DNA of 64,000 nt. It comes from Neovahlkampfia damariscottae. Its lineage: Eukaryota > Heterolobosea > Selenaionea > Neovahlkampfiida > Neovahlkampfiidae. The notes under the pieces are model-generated. The model saw only the letters and a program-made list of their open reading frames with translations. It was not told the origin of the DNA and made no database searches. The DNA lies in the NCBI GenBank assembly GCA_016618085.1, contig JABLTG010000010.1:62001-126000 (forward strand), read 5' to 3'. How positions within the stretch are numbered: the first letter of the stretch is position 1; every line of letters starts with the position of its first letter. A program made the position numbers and the translations under genes. Below, in pieces: positions 1 through 13,680 of the stretch.

Positions 1-1
1 G

Positions 2-769
2 AGAATTGAACATGAAAAGAGGTTAGAAAATATGAAAGAAACAACTCCTTGGGTGTCTTTAAATGCTTTAATTTTTGATAATTCATTTATTAGAGGTTCT
101 GATTCAGAAGAGAAATTAATTCAGGAAAATAGAAGATTAACAGATACAATGATTCAATATCAAAAAGATTCTGAGATACCAAATACACCAACAAGTCCTA
201 TTAGTTCATCTAATGAATTATCTTCTTCAAAAGGTGATGAAAATATTTTACAAACTTTGACTTCGGATCCAAATTTATTGACACAATTATTAGGTATGTT
301 ACAACAACCAACAACAAATGAAAGTGTAAAACAACCTGAAAAATCAACAAATCCTTATTCAACAATTCAATCATCAACAAATCCTTATTCAACGATTCAA
401 CAAACATCAACAAATTTTTATTCATCTGTTGGTTCAATGAGTGGAGGAGGGGGTGGTGGTGGGTATACTACTTCTATTAATGGTAGTGATGGTGATAGTT
501 ATCAATCAAATCCTTATCAATCTTCAAATCCTTACAGTAGTATTTCAAATTATTATTCAACACAAAATACACAACCTGGTTATTCAAATGAATATTCACA
601 AATGTTGAAACAACAAATACCATCTGTACAATCACAACAACCATATAGTGTTGAAGAAATGAATGATCCAACAACTCAACAAAGATGTAAATTTTATAAT
701 ACACCTACTGGATGTAAAAAAGGTTCAAATTGTCAATATTTACACTCAAGAGATGATTATCGAATATAA
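2..769 (+). CDS. CCCH zinc-finger protein, 5' end cut by window edge
   Basis: The reading frame is open from base 2, upstream of the first visible ATG at 32, so the true start lies left of the window. The C-terminus holds one CCCH zinc finger (C-x8-C-x5-C-x3-H, CKFYNTPTGCKKGSNCQYLH) about 20 residues before the stop, a fold that usually binds RNA. Between lies low-complexity sequence: three near-copies of STNPYSTIQ, a run of seven glycines, and much Ser/Asn/Gln/Tyr. This suggests a disordered, condensate-prone RNA-binding protein. No catalytic domain is visible, and a specific role cannot be assigned. Confidence 0.8.
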   Translation, partial: RIEHEKRLENMKETTPWVSLNALIFDNSFIRGSDSEEKLIQENRRLTDTMIQYQKDSEIPNTPTSPISSSNELSSSKGDENILQTLTSDPNLLTQLLGMLQQPTTNESVKQPEKSTNPYSTIQSSTNPYSTIQQTSTNFYSSVGSMSGGGGGGGYTTSINGSDGDSYQSNPYQSSNPYSSISNYYSTQNTQPGYSNEYSQMLKQQIPSVQSQQPYSVEEMNDPTTQQRCKFYNTPTGCKKGSNCQYLHSRDDYRI

Positions 770-787
770 TAAATAACTTTTTTTTTT

Positions 788-1312
788 TTATTTAAAACTT
801 GGATTTGTCCATGACAAAATAATTTCAGATTCTAATTTTTCATTTTTATGGAAACGATTTTTTAATTTTCCTTCTTGTTCAAAACCACAACTTTCGTAAT
901 ATTTAATCAATTTTGTATTTGATTCTGCTGTTGAAGCTACAAGAAAATTATTTTTTTTTTTTTTTTTTTTCAAACCTTGGACAGTTGAAATGTTTTCATT
1001 TTCAGTTTCAATCACACTCAAAAATTGTTGGATTAATTCTTTTCCTAGTCCTTGTTTTTGATGATCTGAATGAAGTAAAACAGTGAAACGATTTAAATAA
1101 TGTGAGTTAAAATCATTTAAAGCAAGTTGAACAGCAAAAGCAGCTCCAATAACTTCACTTTTAAAAGTAGCTACAACACAAATTCCTGCATGAATAGCAG
1201 TATACGCAATATTATCTAAGTCTTGTTGAGTTTCATAATTCATTGTTTTCATTATTTTTTTTAAAGATTCTTCATCTTTATCAGTCGCCATTCGAAACTG
1301 TACACTGGACAT
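788..1312 (-). CDS. GNAT-family N-acetyltransferase
   Basis: About 161 residues after removing one intron. GNAT features are in order: a VLLHSDHQKQGLGKELIQQF stretch (acetyl-CoA pyrophosphate loop, Q-x-x-G-x-G/A type) and the late motif ASTAESNTKLIKYYESCGF, where the acetyltransferase Tyr normally sits. The frame stays open through 937-975, but that stretch reads as a 39-nt intron (GTTTG...TTGTAG) with a 20-base homopolymer. Removing it turns a poly-lysine insert into the normal motif. The substrate is unknown. ATTGG lies about 30 bp upstream of the start. The gene is tail-to-tail with the CCCH gene, 18 bp apart. Confidence 0.85.
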   Translation of the reverse strand: MSSVQFRMATDKDEESLKKIMKTMNYETQQDLDNIAYTAIHAGICVVATFKSEVIGAAFAVQLALNDFNSHYLNRFTVLLHSDHQKQGLGKELIQQFLSVIETENENISTVQGLKKKKKKNNFLVASTAESNTKLIKYYESCGFEQEGKLKNRFHKNEKLESEIILSWTNPSFK

Positions 1313-1387
1313 CTTTTGTGTGTGATTTTCTTTCCTACTTTTTTATTGGTCTATAAAAATAAACTGAAAAAAAACAAAAATTTTTTT

Positions 1388-2567
1388 TTATTTTAATTTT
1401 GAAACCATTTTTTTATCTTTTGAAATTTCATTAGTCAATTCATTTAAAGCTTCTGATTTTGTCATTTTTTTTTCTGTTGATGAATTTGTATTTTTATTCA
1501 AAGCATTAAACACAGACATTGCTTGAGCCATCATACCTGATACATCACCAACATTTGAAGGAAGAATTAAAGTATTTGTTTTTTGAGCCAATTTACCAAA
1601 TTGTTGAACATAGTCTCTTGCAATTTGAAATTGAATTGCTTTATCACCATTTGATGATTGAATAGCTTTTGAAATTATTTCAATAGCTTCTGATTGTGCT
1701 ATTGCTTTTTGTTGAATTGCAAATGCTTGACCTAAAGCCATATTTTTTTCTTCTTCCATTTGAGCTTGTGAATTCTTAATCAAAGCAATTTTCTTTCCTT
1801 CAGCTACATTAGAATCAAACTCTTTTTGTGCTTCAGATTCTAAAATTTTTTGTCTTTTTTTTCTTTCTGCTTCAGCTTCTAATTCCATGGCAATTTTAAT
1901 TTGTGTTGGAACATGCATCTAAAATGTTAAAATTTGAGTTTTTTGTTTACATCTTTAATTTCATATCTTTCAATAGAAATACCCCAATTTGAAGCAACTT
2001 TTTCAATAGAACTTACAATATTCAAATTTAATGCTTGTCTTTCACTGAAAGTTTTGTCTAAAATTATTTTACCAATTTCAGCTCTCATTGTTGTTTGTGC
2101 TAAATTACTAACAGCAAAAAATGGATTTTCAACTTCATAAGAAGCTTTTCTTGGATCAATAATTTTTATATAAACCACACCTGAAAAAAATTAAAAAACT
2201 GAAAAAAACTAACCATCAATTTGAATTTGAACATTGTCTTTTGTGATAGCCTAAACAATCAAAAGTTATTTTAAGACCTTACCGTTTGTTGTTTAATTGG
2301 GAATGCTATCTCTTTGGTAGAGTGGACGTAAGCAATAGAATCAATAACTGGAAGTAGAAAATTTAAACCAGGTTCTAGAACTTTATGAAATTTTCCAAAT
2401 CTTTCAACTACATATAATTGACCTTACTTTTAAGAATATTATTAAATTGTACCTTGAGGAACCATATTTATGATAGTATTGGCTTTTGTAACTCTTTCAA
2501 CTTTTAAGATATCTGTGTTATATAATCTTTTGAATGACTTTTTTAAAACGGTTTTTGGAATGAACAT
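1388..2567 (-). CDS. STOML2: Stomatin-like protein 2 (SPFH/band 7), mitochondrial
   Basis: About 350 residues in five exons. The N-terminus (MFIPKTVLKKSFKRLYNTD) is basic and lacks acid residues at first, as in a mitochondrial presequence. The SPFH domain follows: VVERFGKFHKVLEPGLNFL, then NLAQTTMRAEIGKIILDKTF and a coiled-coil with EAEAERKKRQKILESEAQ, all typical of STOML2. The C-terminal GDVSGMMAQAMSVFNAL region also matches the family. STOML2 scaffolds cardiolipin-rich inner-membrane domains. Introns lie near 1919-1949, 2179-2212, 2250-2283 and 2408-2452. The family assignment is strong; mitochondrial location is inferred. Confidence 0.9.
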
Positions 2568-2643
2568 TTTGGTTTTGTTCTTGTTGTGAAAAATTTAGTT
2601 GAAAGAATTATCCAATAAAATCGTTTTGAAAAAAATAATTTTT

Positions 2644-3738
2644 TTATTGATCTAAATTTACTTTGAGAGGATAATTTGATTCTTTAAATCCAAATTTATC
2701 ATCATTTCGATGAACAACTTCATCAACTTTAATTCTCTTTTTTAAGATTGAACAATTATTGGCTTGAACTAAAGCCTCAGAATGAACATCTAAAAATGTT
2801 ATTTAAAATGAAAAATATTTACGAATAACATTATCTTTTGGACTGAATTTGATATTATGAAGAAAAAATGATTTTACATTTTTATCAAGTTCAAAAATAT
2901 AATCTTCTTTGAAATCATTTCTTCCTGTAGTGATGGTAACATTACCAATTCCAAAAAGAATAACACCATCTTTTTTAATTTTTAATGGTTTTTCAACTAA
3001 AAAATGACCATCTTTTGTTGCTGTTCCTGAATCAGGACCTCCAAATAAAACTAAAGTGCGATGTTGTGGATTGCTATTCGCATTAATATAATCAATAGCA
3101 TCACCAATTCCAAGTAAAAAACAAGCATTTTGAAGACATAAAACAACATTTTTCAAAGGATCTTTTCTTGTATGAATTCCTAAACCATTAAAAAATTGTT
3201 TTAAAAAAAAAATACCTGTTAAAACTAACTTCTTTTCAATTTCTTCATTTTCATTATATAAAAGAGGATCACATCCAAATCCTTCAGCTTCTAATTCTAA
3301 TTCTAATTTTGCTGTTGTTGTTGTATGTGAAGATAAGTCAAGTTTTATGACTTTTGATTTACTATCAGATGTTTTTCTTGGAAGAGAAGATAAATTTACA
3401 AAACCTATTCCAAGATTTTTTTGTGACTCACCACTTCCTTTCACACCGTCTCTAATGATGATACTTAATAAATTATTTTTTGGTTCAAAATCTTTGAATT
3501 TGTGTGTGAAATTACCAAATGTCCAAGAACCAGAAGATCCTGTATAACTTGATTTTGAAGTTTAAAATGTGAAATTTTCTTACGTTGGTTTTACTTTTGC
3601 TGTTGTAACTGTAGCACAACCTGGAAGTTGAAAAGTAACAACAGGTTCTAATTTATCAGAACCTTTCCCATCACTTCCAAGATTTTCAGCTTTTTTTAAA
3701 ATAACAGTGAGAGTGACTTGATTTTTGTTCCCAAACAT
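2644..3738 (-). CDS. C2-domain protein of unknown function
   Basis: The start ATG at 3738 opens MFGNKNQVTLTVILKKAENL, followed by TGSSGSWTFGNFTHKF and LLSIIIRD, the beta-strand pattern of a C2 domain (residues about 5-130). The C-terminal half (HRTLVLFGGPDSGTATKDGH and IKKDGVILFGIGNVTITTGR) has strands with Gly turns, possibly a beta-sandwich or beta-helix, but I do not recognise it. A 36-nt intron near 3184-3219 is in frame and would otherwise add FFLKQFFNG; a second sits at about 2791-2821. C2 domains bind membranes, often with calcium. The function here is unknown. Confidence 0.7.
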
Positions 3739-3767
3739 AATTGACCAATAAAAATGAAATAAAATTT

Positions 3768-4380
3768 TTATTCAGAAAAGAAATCTAATAAACTTTTACC
3801 CTTTTCCATTTCATGTAAAAAATTATAAAATTGAGGTAAATCTAATTCAATAAATTCATCTTTTCCATTGATGTTTAATTTCAATTGAAGAAATGTAGCC
3901 CCTACCTCTGATAATTCACTTGAACTTACTGAAACTCCAAATCTCCAATCAATATCATTCAAAGAATTCACTGATAATTTTGATACATTTTGTGTTATTG
4001 TTCTATAGTACTTTTTAAAAACATTGTCCATAAAAATTTGTTTATCTTCATCTTGAAATAAATTGGATTCCATTTGATTCTAAATATTAAAAAAAAAAAA
4101 AAAAAAACTTGTTTAATTGACTTTTGAAAAGTGACTGTTAAAATTTTAACATAAACTGCTAATTTTCTGGTTGGAATTTCACTTTTTTGAGAAAGTGGTT
4201 CTAGTGCTGATAATAGTCCTTCTAAATCTAATTTTGCTTCTCCTTTTTTGAAAATTGTAAATTTTTTCAATCAGGTTTACCAGATAATAATTTAATTGAT
4301 GCTTGAACAAGTGATTTAAATATATCAAGTGATACATCATTTATTTGAGATATATTTTCTGTTAATTCTGTGGTTGACAT
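3768..4380 (-). CDS. COMMD7: COMM domain protein, COMMD7-like
   Basis: Three exons. The C-terminal COMM domain is very clear: DIDWRFGVSVSSSELSEVG, ATFLQLKLNI and LPQFYNFLHEMEKGKSLLDF match COMMD7 closely, while the N-terminal helical HN domain is more diverged. COMMD proteins form the ring of the Commander complex (with CCDC22/CCDC93), which recycles endosomal membrane proteins. The last intron (4080-4108) is only 29 nt and holds 19 consecutive T on the sense strand. The start at 4380 (MSTTELTENISQ) is the only ATG that fits upstream. Another COMMD member is possible but less likely. Confidence 0.88.
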
Positions 4381-4507
4381 TTAGATTCTAAGTGATACAA
4401 AAAATGAAGATTCTAACCACTTGAAAAATCTAATTGGATAAAAAATCTTTAAAAAATAAAAGTTTTTCAAAGTCAACAAAAAAAACAAATAAACAAAAGT
4501 TATAATT

Positions 4508-5778
4508 TTATTTTTCTTTATTTTTTTTATCTTTTTCATTTCTCTTAGTTTCTCTTTTTTTTCTAATTTCTGAATAAAGTCTTTCACGATAATCGCTGAT
4601 TGAATATTTTGTATTATCATCAAAATAGAGTTTAATAACAACTTTACATTCTGGTTCATCATCTGGATTATGAAACATTGAAACATATTTATGTTTCAAA
4701 GATTTTTCAGCTGTAATTCTCTTTTCTGGATTAAATTGAAGCATTTGTTTCATAATATCAAGTTGATCTGATTTCGCTTTTGAATACATATCTTTTAATG
4801 ATTTTGTTTCAACATCTTGAATTGATTCTAACATTGAAGCAGCAAAAGCGGATTGAATTGAATCAATATCTTCAGTTGATGGATATCCTGTAACTGAAAT
4901 AATTCTTTCTAATTGATTCATTGTCGAAGTACCAGGAAACATTGGTTTATTTGAAATTAATTCTCCCATAATACATCCAATTGACCAAATATCAACACCT
5001 TTTGTGTATTTTGTTGATCCTAATAAAATTTCTGGTGCGCGATACCAACGTGTAGCTACGTAATCAGTTAAAACTGGTCCTTCATCTTTTTGAACAGAAT
5101 GAATACTTCTAGCAAGCCCAAAATCAGCTAATTTCATATGACATTCTGAATTTAATAAAAGATTTGATGGTTTGATATCTCTATGAAGAAGATTTCCTTT
5201 TATAAAAAAAAAAATTAAATGACTTATTCTTTAGGTACCTGTATGGATGTATTTCATAGTTTTTAAAAGTTGGTAAATAATATATTGTTTATGAATATCT
5301 TCTAAAATATTTGCTCTAATAACAGCATGAAGATCAGTATCTGTAACAAAAGTGTTTCAAAAAAAAAAAAATAAAATTCTTACCCATATATTCAAAAACT
5401 AAATAAATGTCTTTGTCATTATCAGCTTTTAAAACGTTTAAAAGACGAATGATATTGTCATGATGAAGATTTTGAAGAAACATAATTTCTCTGTAAGTTC
5501 TTTGAGCATCTGTTGCATTTTGAAAAGCGTCAAAAATCTTTTTTAAAGCAATCACTTGGTTAGTTTTTTTATCTGTTGCTTTCCATACAATACCATAAGC
5601 CTAAAAAAACAAAAATGTCAGAATTTTTTTTTTTTTTTTTTTTTTTTTTTACTCCTTTTCCTAATTTTGCTCCAATTTCGTATTTACGAAGTACCTTTGT
5701 TTTTAAAAAATAATAAAAAAGATACATGCTTAACAGTTTTAGAAAATGAAAACAAACCTTATCAATTTCTTCTGACAT
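4508..5778 (-). CDS. MAPK15: MAP kinase of the ERK7/8 (MAPK15) type
   Basis: Protein kinase in five exons with all key motifs: [15 protein letters not shown] glycine loop, IALKK lysine, HRDIKPSN catalytic loop, DFGLAR, and the activation lip [13 protein letters not shown], so the MAPK TxY motif is T-D-Y (animal MAPK15 has TEY). [20 protein letters not shown] and [10 protein letters not shown] match the ERK7/8 branch best. That branch regulates cilia, secretion and autophagy in animals. The first intron starts GTTTG; the second (5601-5652) holds a 27-base T tract on the plus strand. The tail is short and lysine-rich, unlike the long C-terminus of animal MAPK15. Confidence 0.88.
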
Positions 5779-5897
5779 GTTTTTTTCAGTTTACTCAAAA
5801 TGATTTTATTGGTTTATATCAATTGACCAATCATTTATATCCAATTTAATTTTTTTGTTTTTCTTTAAAAAAAGGCATTTTAAACATAAAATAAAAT

Positions 5898-6460
5898 TTA
5901 TTCGGATTGAACAAATTTTTCATAATCTTCTGGTGTCATTAACTTTTCTTTCCAATTTGGATCCGTAACTTTTACTTTCATGAACCAACCTTTTCCAAAT
6001 GGATCTGTATTAACAAATTCAGAACTATTATTTTTCAATTTCAATTTTTTTTTACTCTTGTTCCAAGTTATTAATTTCGACAACTTCACCGGAAACTGGT
6101 GAAAAAATTTCAGAGACTGTTTTAACAGATTCTTTCAATATTTGTTAATCTATTATATTTCATACCTATATCTCCAATTCTTTCATCTGTTTCAACGGCA
6201 TCACCTATTTCTTTATTTATTCCAACGTAAGTTATATCACCTAATTGATCTTGTGCATGGTCAGACACACCTTTGATATATCATTAAAAAATAATTATTT
6301 TATTACCAACTGTTCCAATAATTTCATAACCATCTCCGTCTATACGAATCCATTCATGATCTTTTGAGTAGAAAACTGTTTTGTCGATTTTTGAATAAAA
6401 TCTAGGGTTTGGTTTAACTGTGAGAAATTGTTTTCTTGTATTTCTTAATACTCTGAACAT
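5898..6460 (-). CDS. GCSH: Glycine cleavage system H protein, mitochondrial
   Basis: The start at 6460 gives MFRVLRNTRKQFLTVKPNPRF, a basic organelle-targeting presequence. The H-protein core follows: FYSKDHEWIRIDGDGYEIIG, GVSDHAQDQLGDITYV, then ESVKTVSEIFSPVSGEVVEI, whose lysine is the lipoylation site, and FGKGWFMKVKV near the end. H protein carries the aminomethyl group between the P, T and L proteins of the glycine cleavage complex in mitochondria. Three short introns interrupt it, at about 6040-6070, 6132-6165 and 6274-6305. It is divergent from the PPTase gene with only 46 bp between the two ATGs. Confidence 0.93.
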
Positions 6461-6506
6461 GCTTTTTTGTGTTGTTGGTTTTATTCCAAAACGATTTTAT
6501 TGGTTG

Positions 6507-7273
6507 ATGATTTTTGTCGGTTGGTTAAATGTTTCAGGGCTGGTGTTGACGGATAATGAATTCGAACTCCTTTTGAAATTTTTAGAACCTATTGAAGTAG
6601 AAAGGATAAGAAAGTTTTATCACAGAATTGATAGAATTCGAAGTGCAGTTGGTCAATTTCTGGTGAAAAGAAAATTATCAGAGATTTTAAAAATAAAAAT
6701 GAAAGAAATTGAAATCAAACGTAGTCATTTAAATAAACCATATATAATATCAAATGATTTACCCAATTTGAATTTCAATATTTCTCACTCTGGTGATTGT
6801 GTTGGTTTGATGAAAAATTTGTACTTTTTTAACTTCTAGTATATGTTATTTGTGATGAAAATCCAGTCGGTATTGATGTTGAAAAGGTTGAAAAAAAACC
6901 TAAGAATTGCTCAGATGAAGATTTTTTCAGCTATTTTACTCATTGTTTCACAAAGTTTGGAATTTTTTCATTAAACTGTTTTTTAAGAAAGGAATGGCAA
7001 GAAATTAAAAAACTTGATGATTTCTTTACATATTGGACTCTTAAAGAAAGTTTTATAAAAACTTCAGGATTAGGTTTAAAACACAATTTACAAGAGATAG
7101 AATTTGAAAAAAAGGAATTAGAATATTTTATCCAAAAAGAAAAAAATTTACAATTCAAAACGATGAAATTAAATGAAAACCATATTCTAAGCTTAACATA
7201 TTCAGACAAAGAAGAAAAAAATTTCGAAATTAGGGAAGAATTTATTGATCAATTACAAAATTATTTTCTTTAA
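6507..7273 (+). CDS. 4'-phosphopantetheinyl transferase (AASDHPPT/Sfp type)
   Basis: The enzyme moves phosphopantetheine from CoA to a carrier-protein serine. Family motifs are in order: RIRKFYHRIDRIRSAVGQFL, LNKPYI, LNFNISHSGD, VGIDVEKVE (the metal-binding Asp), KKEWQEI and FTYWTLKESFIKTSGLGL (W-x-x-K-E-S). It resembles human AASDHPPT more than bacterial AcpS. I place the start at 6507 (MIFVGWLNVSG), which aligns with family N-termini; upstream in-frame codons fall inside the divergent promoter. Two introns (about 6810-6839 and 6954-6984) begin GTTTG. The 3' end overlaps the convergent coiled-coil gene by 32 bp. Its carrier protein is not in this window. Confidence 0.9.
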
Positions 7274-7908
7274 ATAACTTTTTCTTTTTAGAATCCAATT
7301 CAAGTTCAGTCAAATCTGCAATTTCCTTTCTCTTCAAAGGTGATATCATATCATGTTTAATTTGTCTTGGAGATTGAACTTCTTCAAAATTTGATTCAGA
7401 AGCCATCATTTTTCTTGGGCTGACAAGATTTTTGATATTTTGGAATGGTGTTTTTTTGTTTGAAATTTCTTGTTTTAAAAATTCATTTTCTCTTTTTTTT
7501 TCATTGTATTCTTTTTCAATTTCTCTTAGGAAAAAGTGTTAAAAATAATATTTGTTTTCAAACTGGAATCTATGTTTATAGACCACTAATTCAACCCTAC
7601 TACTTTCTTGTTCTCTGAAATAGAAATCTAATAATCTTTCTTTTTGATCTAATTCAGATTTTGTTGTCAAGAGGTCTTTCTCCGATTCTGAGAGTTCACT
7701 TCTTAGTTTTTCGACAGTTGATGATAGTTTTTCATTCTATTTTGTTAAATTGATTATTTTTACTTTTTCTTGAAGTATTTCTTTTTCTTTATTCTGAAGT
7801 TTAATCAAAGTCTTCCATTCTGCTTCTCTATCAAGAAATCTATCAAAATCTATTAATTAAATTAATAAAATACTTTTGTTTCCAGTCTTGTTGTTCTTCA
7901 GTTGTCAT
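7242..7908 (-). CDS. Coiled-coil protein, function unknown
   Basis: Start MTTEEQQDWKQK at 7908. After four short introns the protein is mostly long heptad-rich helix (KLSSTVEKLRSELSESEKDL, QKERLLDFYFREQESSRVEL, REIEKEYNEKKRENEFLKQE), then a basic tail with SP motifs (LVSPRKMM, VQSPRQIKHDMISPLKRKE) that could be CDK sites. This looks like a structural or spindle/centrosome-type protein, but no family is recognised. The stop codon lies inside the last codons of the PPTase gene on the other strand. An ATTGGCCAAT palindrome lies about 45 bp upstream. Confidence 0.65.
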
Positions 7909-8044
7909 GATTTTAGTTGTGTGTAAACAGAGAAACCGTTAGTATATTTAATTGGCCAATTCCAATGATTTTTTGGCGTATAAAAAAGAGACCAATAAAA
8001 GATCATCTTCAAAAAAATTCTCTTTATTTTTAATTTTTTCCTAA

Positions 8045-9170
8045 TTATTCAGAATGGTCCGACCACTTTCCCAATATTGTTGTATTTTTAAATTGAAGTT
8101 CCGCTCCTTTGTATTCTTGTATCATGTGTTGAAGTTCTTCTTCTAATTTTGAGATACGTTCATCAGCAGCATTTTGCCAATGTTGTTCAGCTGACAATTG
8201 TCTTTCAAGTCTTTGTTTTTGTAAATCAACTCTTGATAATTCATCTGATAATTTTCCAATTCTTTCCTCACGTGTTTTGCATCTTTCTTTTTCTGCTAAA
8301 ATTTCTTGTCTAACTTGAGTTTGTTGTGAGTCTAAATAAGCAAGTTCATCTTTTAATCTAGCTTTTTCAGCTTCTCCTCTAAGTGATTCTGCGTCAACTT
8401 TTTTTTTTTCTGGTTGTTTTTTTTCAACTTGAGGAGTTGTTTGTGTTTTTTGTTGAGTTTGAGCAGCTTGTTGATTTTGTTTTTTTTCAACTTTTTCAGT
8501 TTCTTTTTTTTTTTCAACTTTTTTCTTTTCTTCAGTTCCTTTCTTTTCAACTTTCTTTTTTTCTTTTTTTTCTTCATTTGATTTTGTTGTTGTTGTTCCA
8601 TTTGAAGTTTCTTTTTGGAAAGTTTTTTGAACAAAAGCATTTTTTTGTGGTTTTTTTGGAATTGGTTTGTCTGACCAGTCATATCTGTATCTTCCTAAGT
8701 CTGGAACAAGTGTTTTTGGAAGTTTTTTTTCAGTGAAATAACTTTCAAGATTAACCATAAGTTGTTCTGTTGTTGCTTTTGACTTAAGTGCTTTGAGTGC
8801 TTTTTCAGCTGCTTCATGACTTTCATAAGTAACAAGAATGAAATTTCCATTTTGTAAACCATCAGAAATTTCTTCAACATTTCCTAAACTTTGGAGTGCT
8901 TTTGATAAACCTTTGAATCTTTCATCAATAAGTTGTGATCCTAATTTTGAACTAAATTGATAAAATTTTAGAAACGAAGGTTTCTAGTTATTACCTTTCG
9001 AGATCGTGGTTGCTAATTTTTCCAACGTAGAGAGTTTTGCTATTTTTAATATTTTTTTTGTAATTGGAATCTAATTGTTGTTGTTTTTTTTGATATCCAT
9101 TACCGTTGTTGTTTGTGACTTTTTTAAAAGTACCACCGTTGGTTTTGTTGTTGTTTTGTTTGGAAGACAT
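8045..9170 (-). CDS. RRM-like protein with long Lys/Glu coiled-coil tail
   Basis: The start ATG at 9170 opens MSSKQNNNKTNGG, an Asn/Gln-rich leader. KTLYVGKISNHDLER begins an RRM-like fold (RNP2-type strand), continuing after one intron with FKGLSKALQSLGNVEEISDG and NFILVTYESHEAAEKALKAL (RNP1-like strand, then helix). A Lys/Glu/Thr/Gln low-complexity linker of about 110 residues follows, then a coiled coil (EKARLKDELAYLDSQQTQVR, ERIGKLSDELSRVDLQKQR). The RRM is weak, so RNA binding is an inference. CCAAT/ATTGG motifs lie 13-32 bp upstream of the start. Confidence 0.7.
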
Positions 9171-9420
9171 TGGGGAATATGATTGGCGAATAAACAACCA
9201 ATTAGAGGAATATTTATTTCCGAGAATTATTTCTTTATAGTTTCTTTAAAATATTGAAAATAAGGTTGAAAAAAACTGCAAAAATTTCGGAAATTTTTAC
9301 TTCAAATTGAAAAAACACATCAACTGATTTTTTTTGGATTGGTCGAAAGAAATGAAATGTGATGACGTTCTGAGTCTGAATTCCGAAACAAAATTTTATT
9401 TTTTTTTTATTGGTAAAGAT

Positions 9421-12628
<3,208 letters not shown>

Positions 12629-12706
12629 TGGTCGAATAAAAAAAAAAAAAAATTTCACCAAAAAAAGAGATTAAAATTTCCATTTTTTTATAATTCAAAA
12701 AAATGT

Positions 12707-13420
12707 TTATTCTTCATCATTCTTATCATCATCTTTATTTTCTGAGTTCCATAATGTTAAGTTATCACGAAGTAATTGCAAGATAAAGGTACAATCTTTG
12801 TAAGATTCGTCGTCAATTTTATCAATGTCAGCAGCAGCGTCATCAAATGCTTGTTTAGCTAATTGACAAGCTTTTTCTGGGGAATCCATAATTTCATAAT
12901 AGAAAACAGAAAAGTTAAGAGCCCAACCTAAACGAATTGGGTCTGTTGTTGCGAGTTTTTCAGTAGCAATATCTCCAGCAGCTGTATATGCTTCTAAAGC
13001 AGCTGTAGCAGCATCTTTTCTTTCTTCTTTTGTTTTGAATTCAGCTACATATCTATGATAATCACCTTTCATTTTGTAATAAAAGACATTTGAAGAACCA
13101 GATTTACTTGAAGGAATTAAATGTTCGCTCAAAAGAGTAGTTATTTCATCACTGATATCCTTAAGTTCCCTTTCAATTTTTGCTTGATATTCTTTGATAT
13201 GTCCAGCACGTTCTTCATTAACGTTTGGTTTGTTTTCTTCTTTAGCAGCTAAAGAATTAACAATTCTCCAAGCTGTTCTTCTTGTACCAATGACGTTTTT
13301 GTAAGCTACTGAAAGTAAATTTCTTTCTTCAGCTGTTGTTTCAACATCCATAGTTGCAACTTTTTTCATATATTGAACCATATCGTCATATCTTTGTGCT
13401 TCTTCTGCAAGTTTAGCCAT
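12707..13420 (-). CDS. 14-3-3 protein
   Basis: Intronless, 237 residues, the usual family length. The nine-helix 14-3-3 pattern is clear: [38 protein letters not shown] (phosphopeptide-binding Lys/Arg), [17 protein letters not shown] (the Arg-Tyr of the binding triad), and [20 protein letters not shown] near the C-terminus, ending in an acidic tail. It binds phosphoserine/threonine motifs as a dimer in the cytosol. It is one of few intronless genes here, fitting a highly expressed gene. Upstream, 13421-13680 holds ATTGGCCAA and CCAATC boxes shared with the divergent hydroxylase gene. Confidence 0.96.
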   Translation of the reverse strand: MAKLAEEAQRYDDMVQYMKKVATMDVETTAEERNLLSVAYKNVIGTRRTAWRIVNSLAAKEENKPNVNEERAGHIKEYQAKIERELKDISDEITTLLSEHLIPSSKSGSSNVFYYKMKGDYHRYVAEFKTKEERKDAATAALEAYTAAGDIATEKLATTDPIRLGWALNFSVFYYEIMDSPEKACQLAKQAFDDAAADIDKIDDESYKDCTFILQLLRDNLTLWNSENKDDDKNDEE

Positions 13421-13680
13421 AAAAACAAACTATGGGTTTTAATAAAATCAAAGGGTAAGTACTTCTTCTCTGGTTTCAGTCATGACTTGTTGTTAGCGCT
13501 GTTTTGTGCGAAGTGAAAAAATAAAAGCTGATTGGCCAAATCAAATTAGATTTTTTTTAAAAGAGAATTGTCCAATCAACGAGCTAGATTTTTCATCGAC
13601 GTTGAAAACAAAATTTTAAAAAACTCTCTTTTAAATTCATTTGGAGTCAAATAAAACTTCAAAATAAAATTTATAAATAG

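Noticed and set aside
951-970. Poly-lysine tract as a feature of the acetyltransferase
   Set aside because: It lies within a well-bounded 39-nt GTTTG...TAG intron, and removing it restores a conserved GNAT motif.
8353-8736. Long open frames opposite and out of frame in the Lys/Glu-rich RRM gene
   Set aside because: They are mirror products of the low-complexity AAG/GAA repeats of the real gene; they have no domain and extreme composition.
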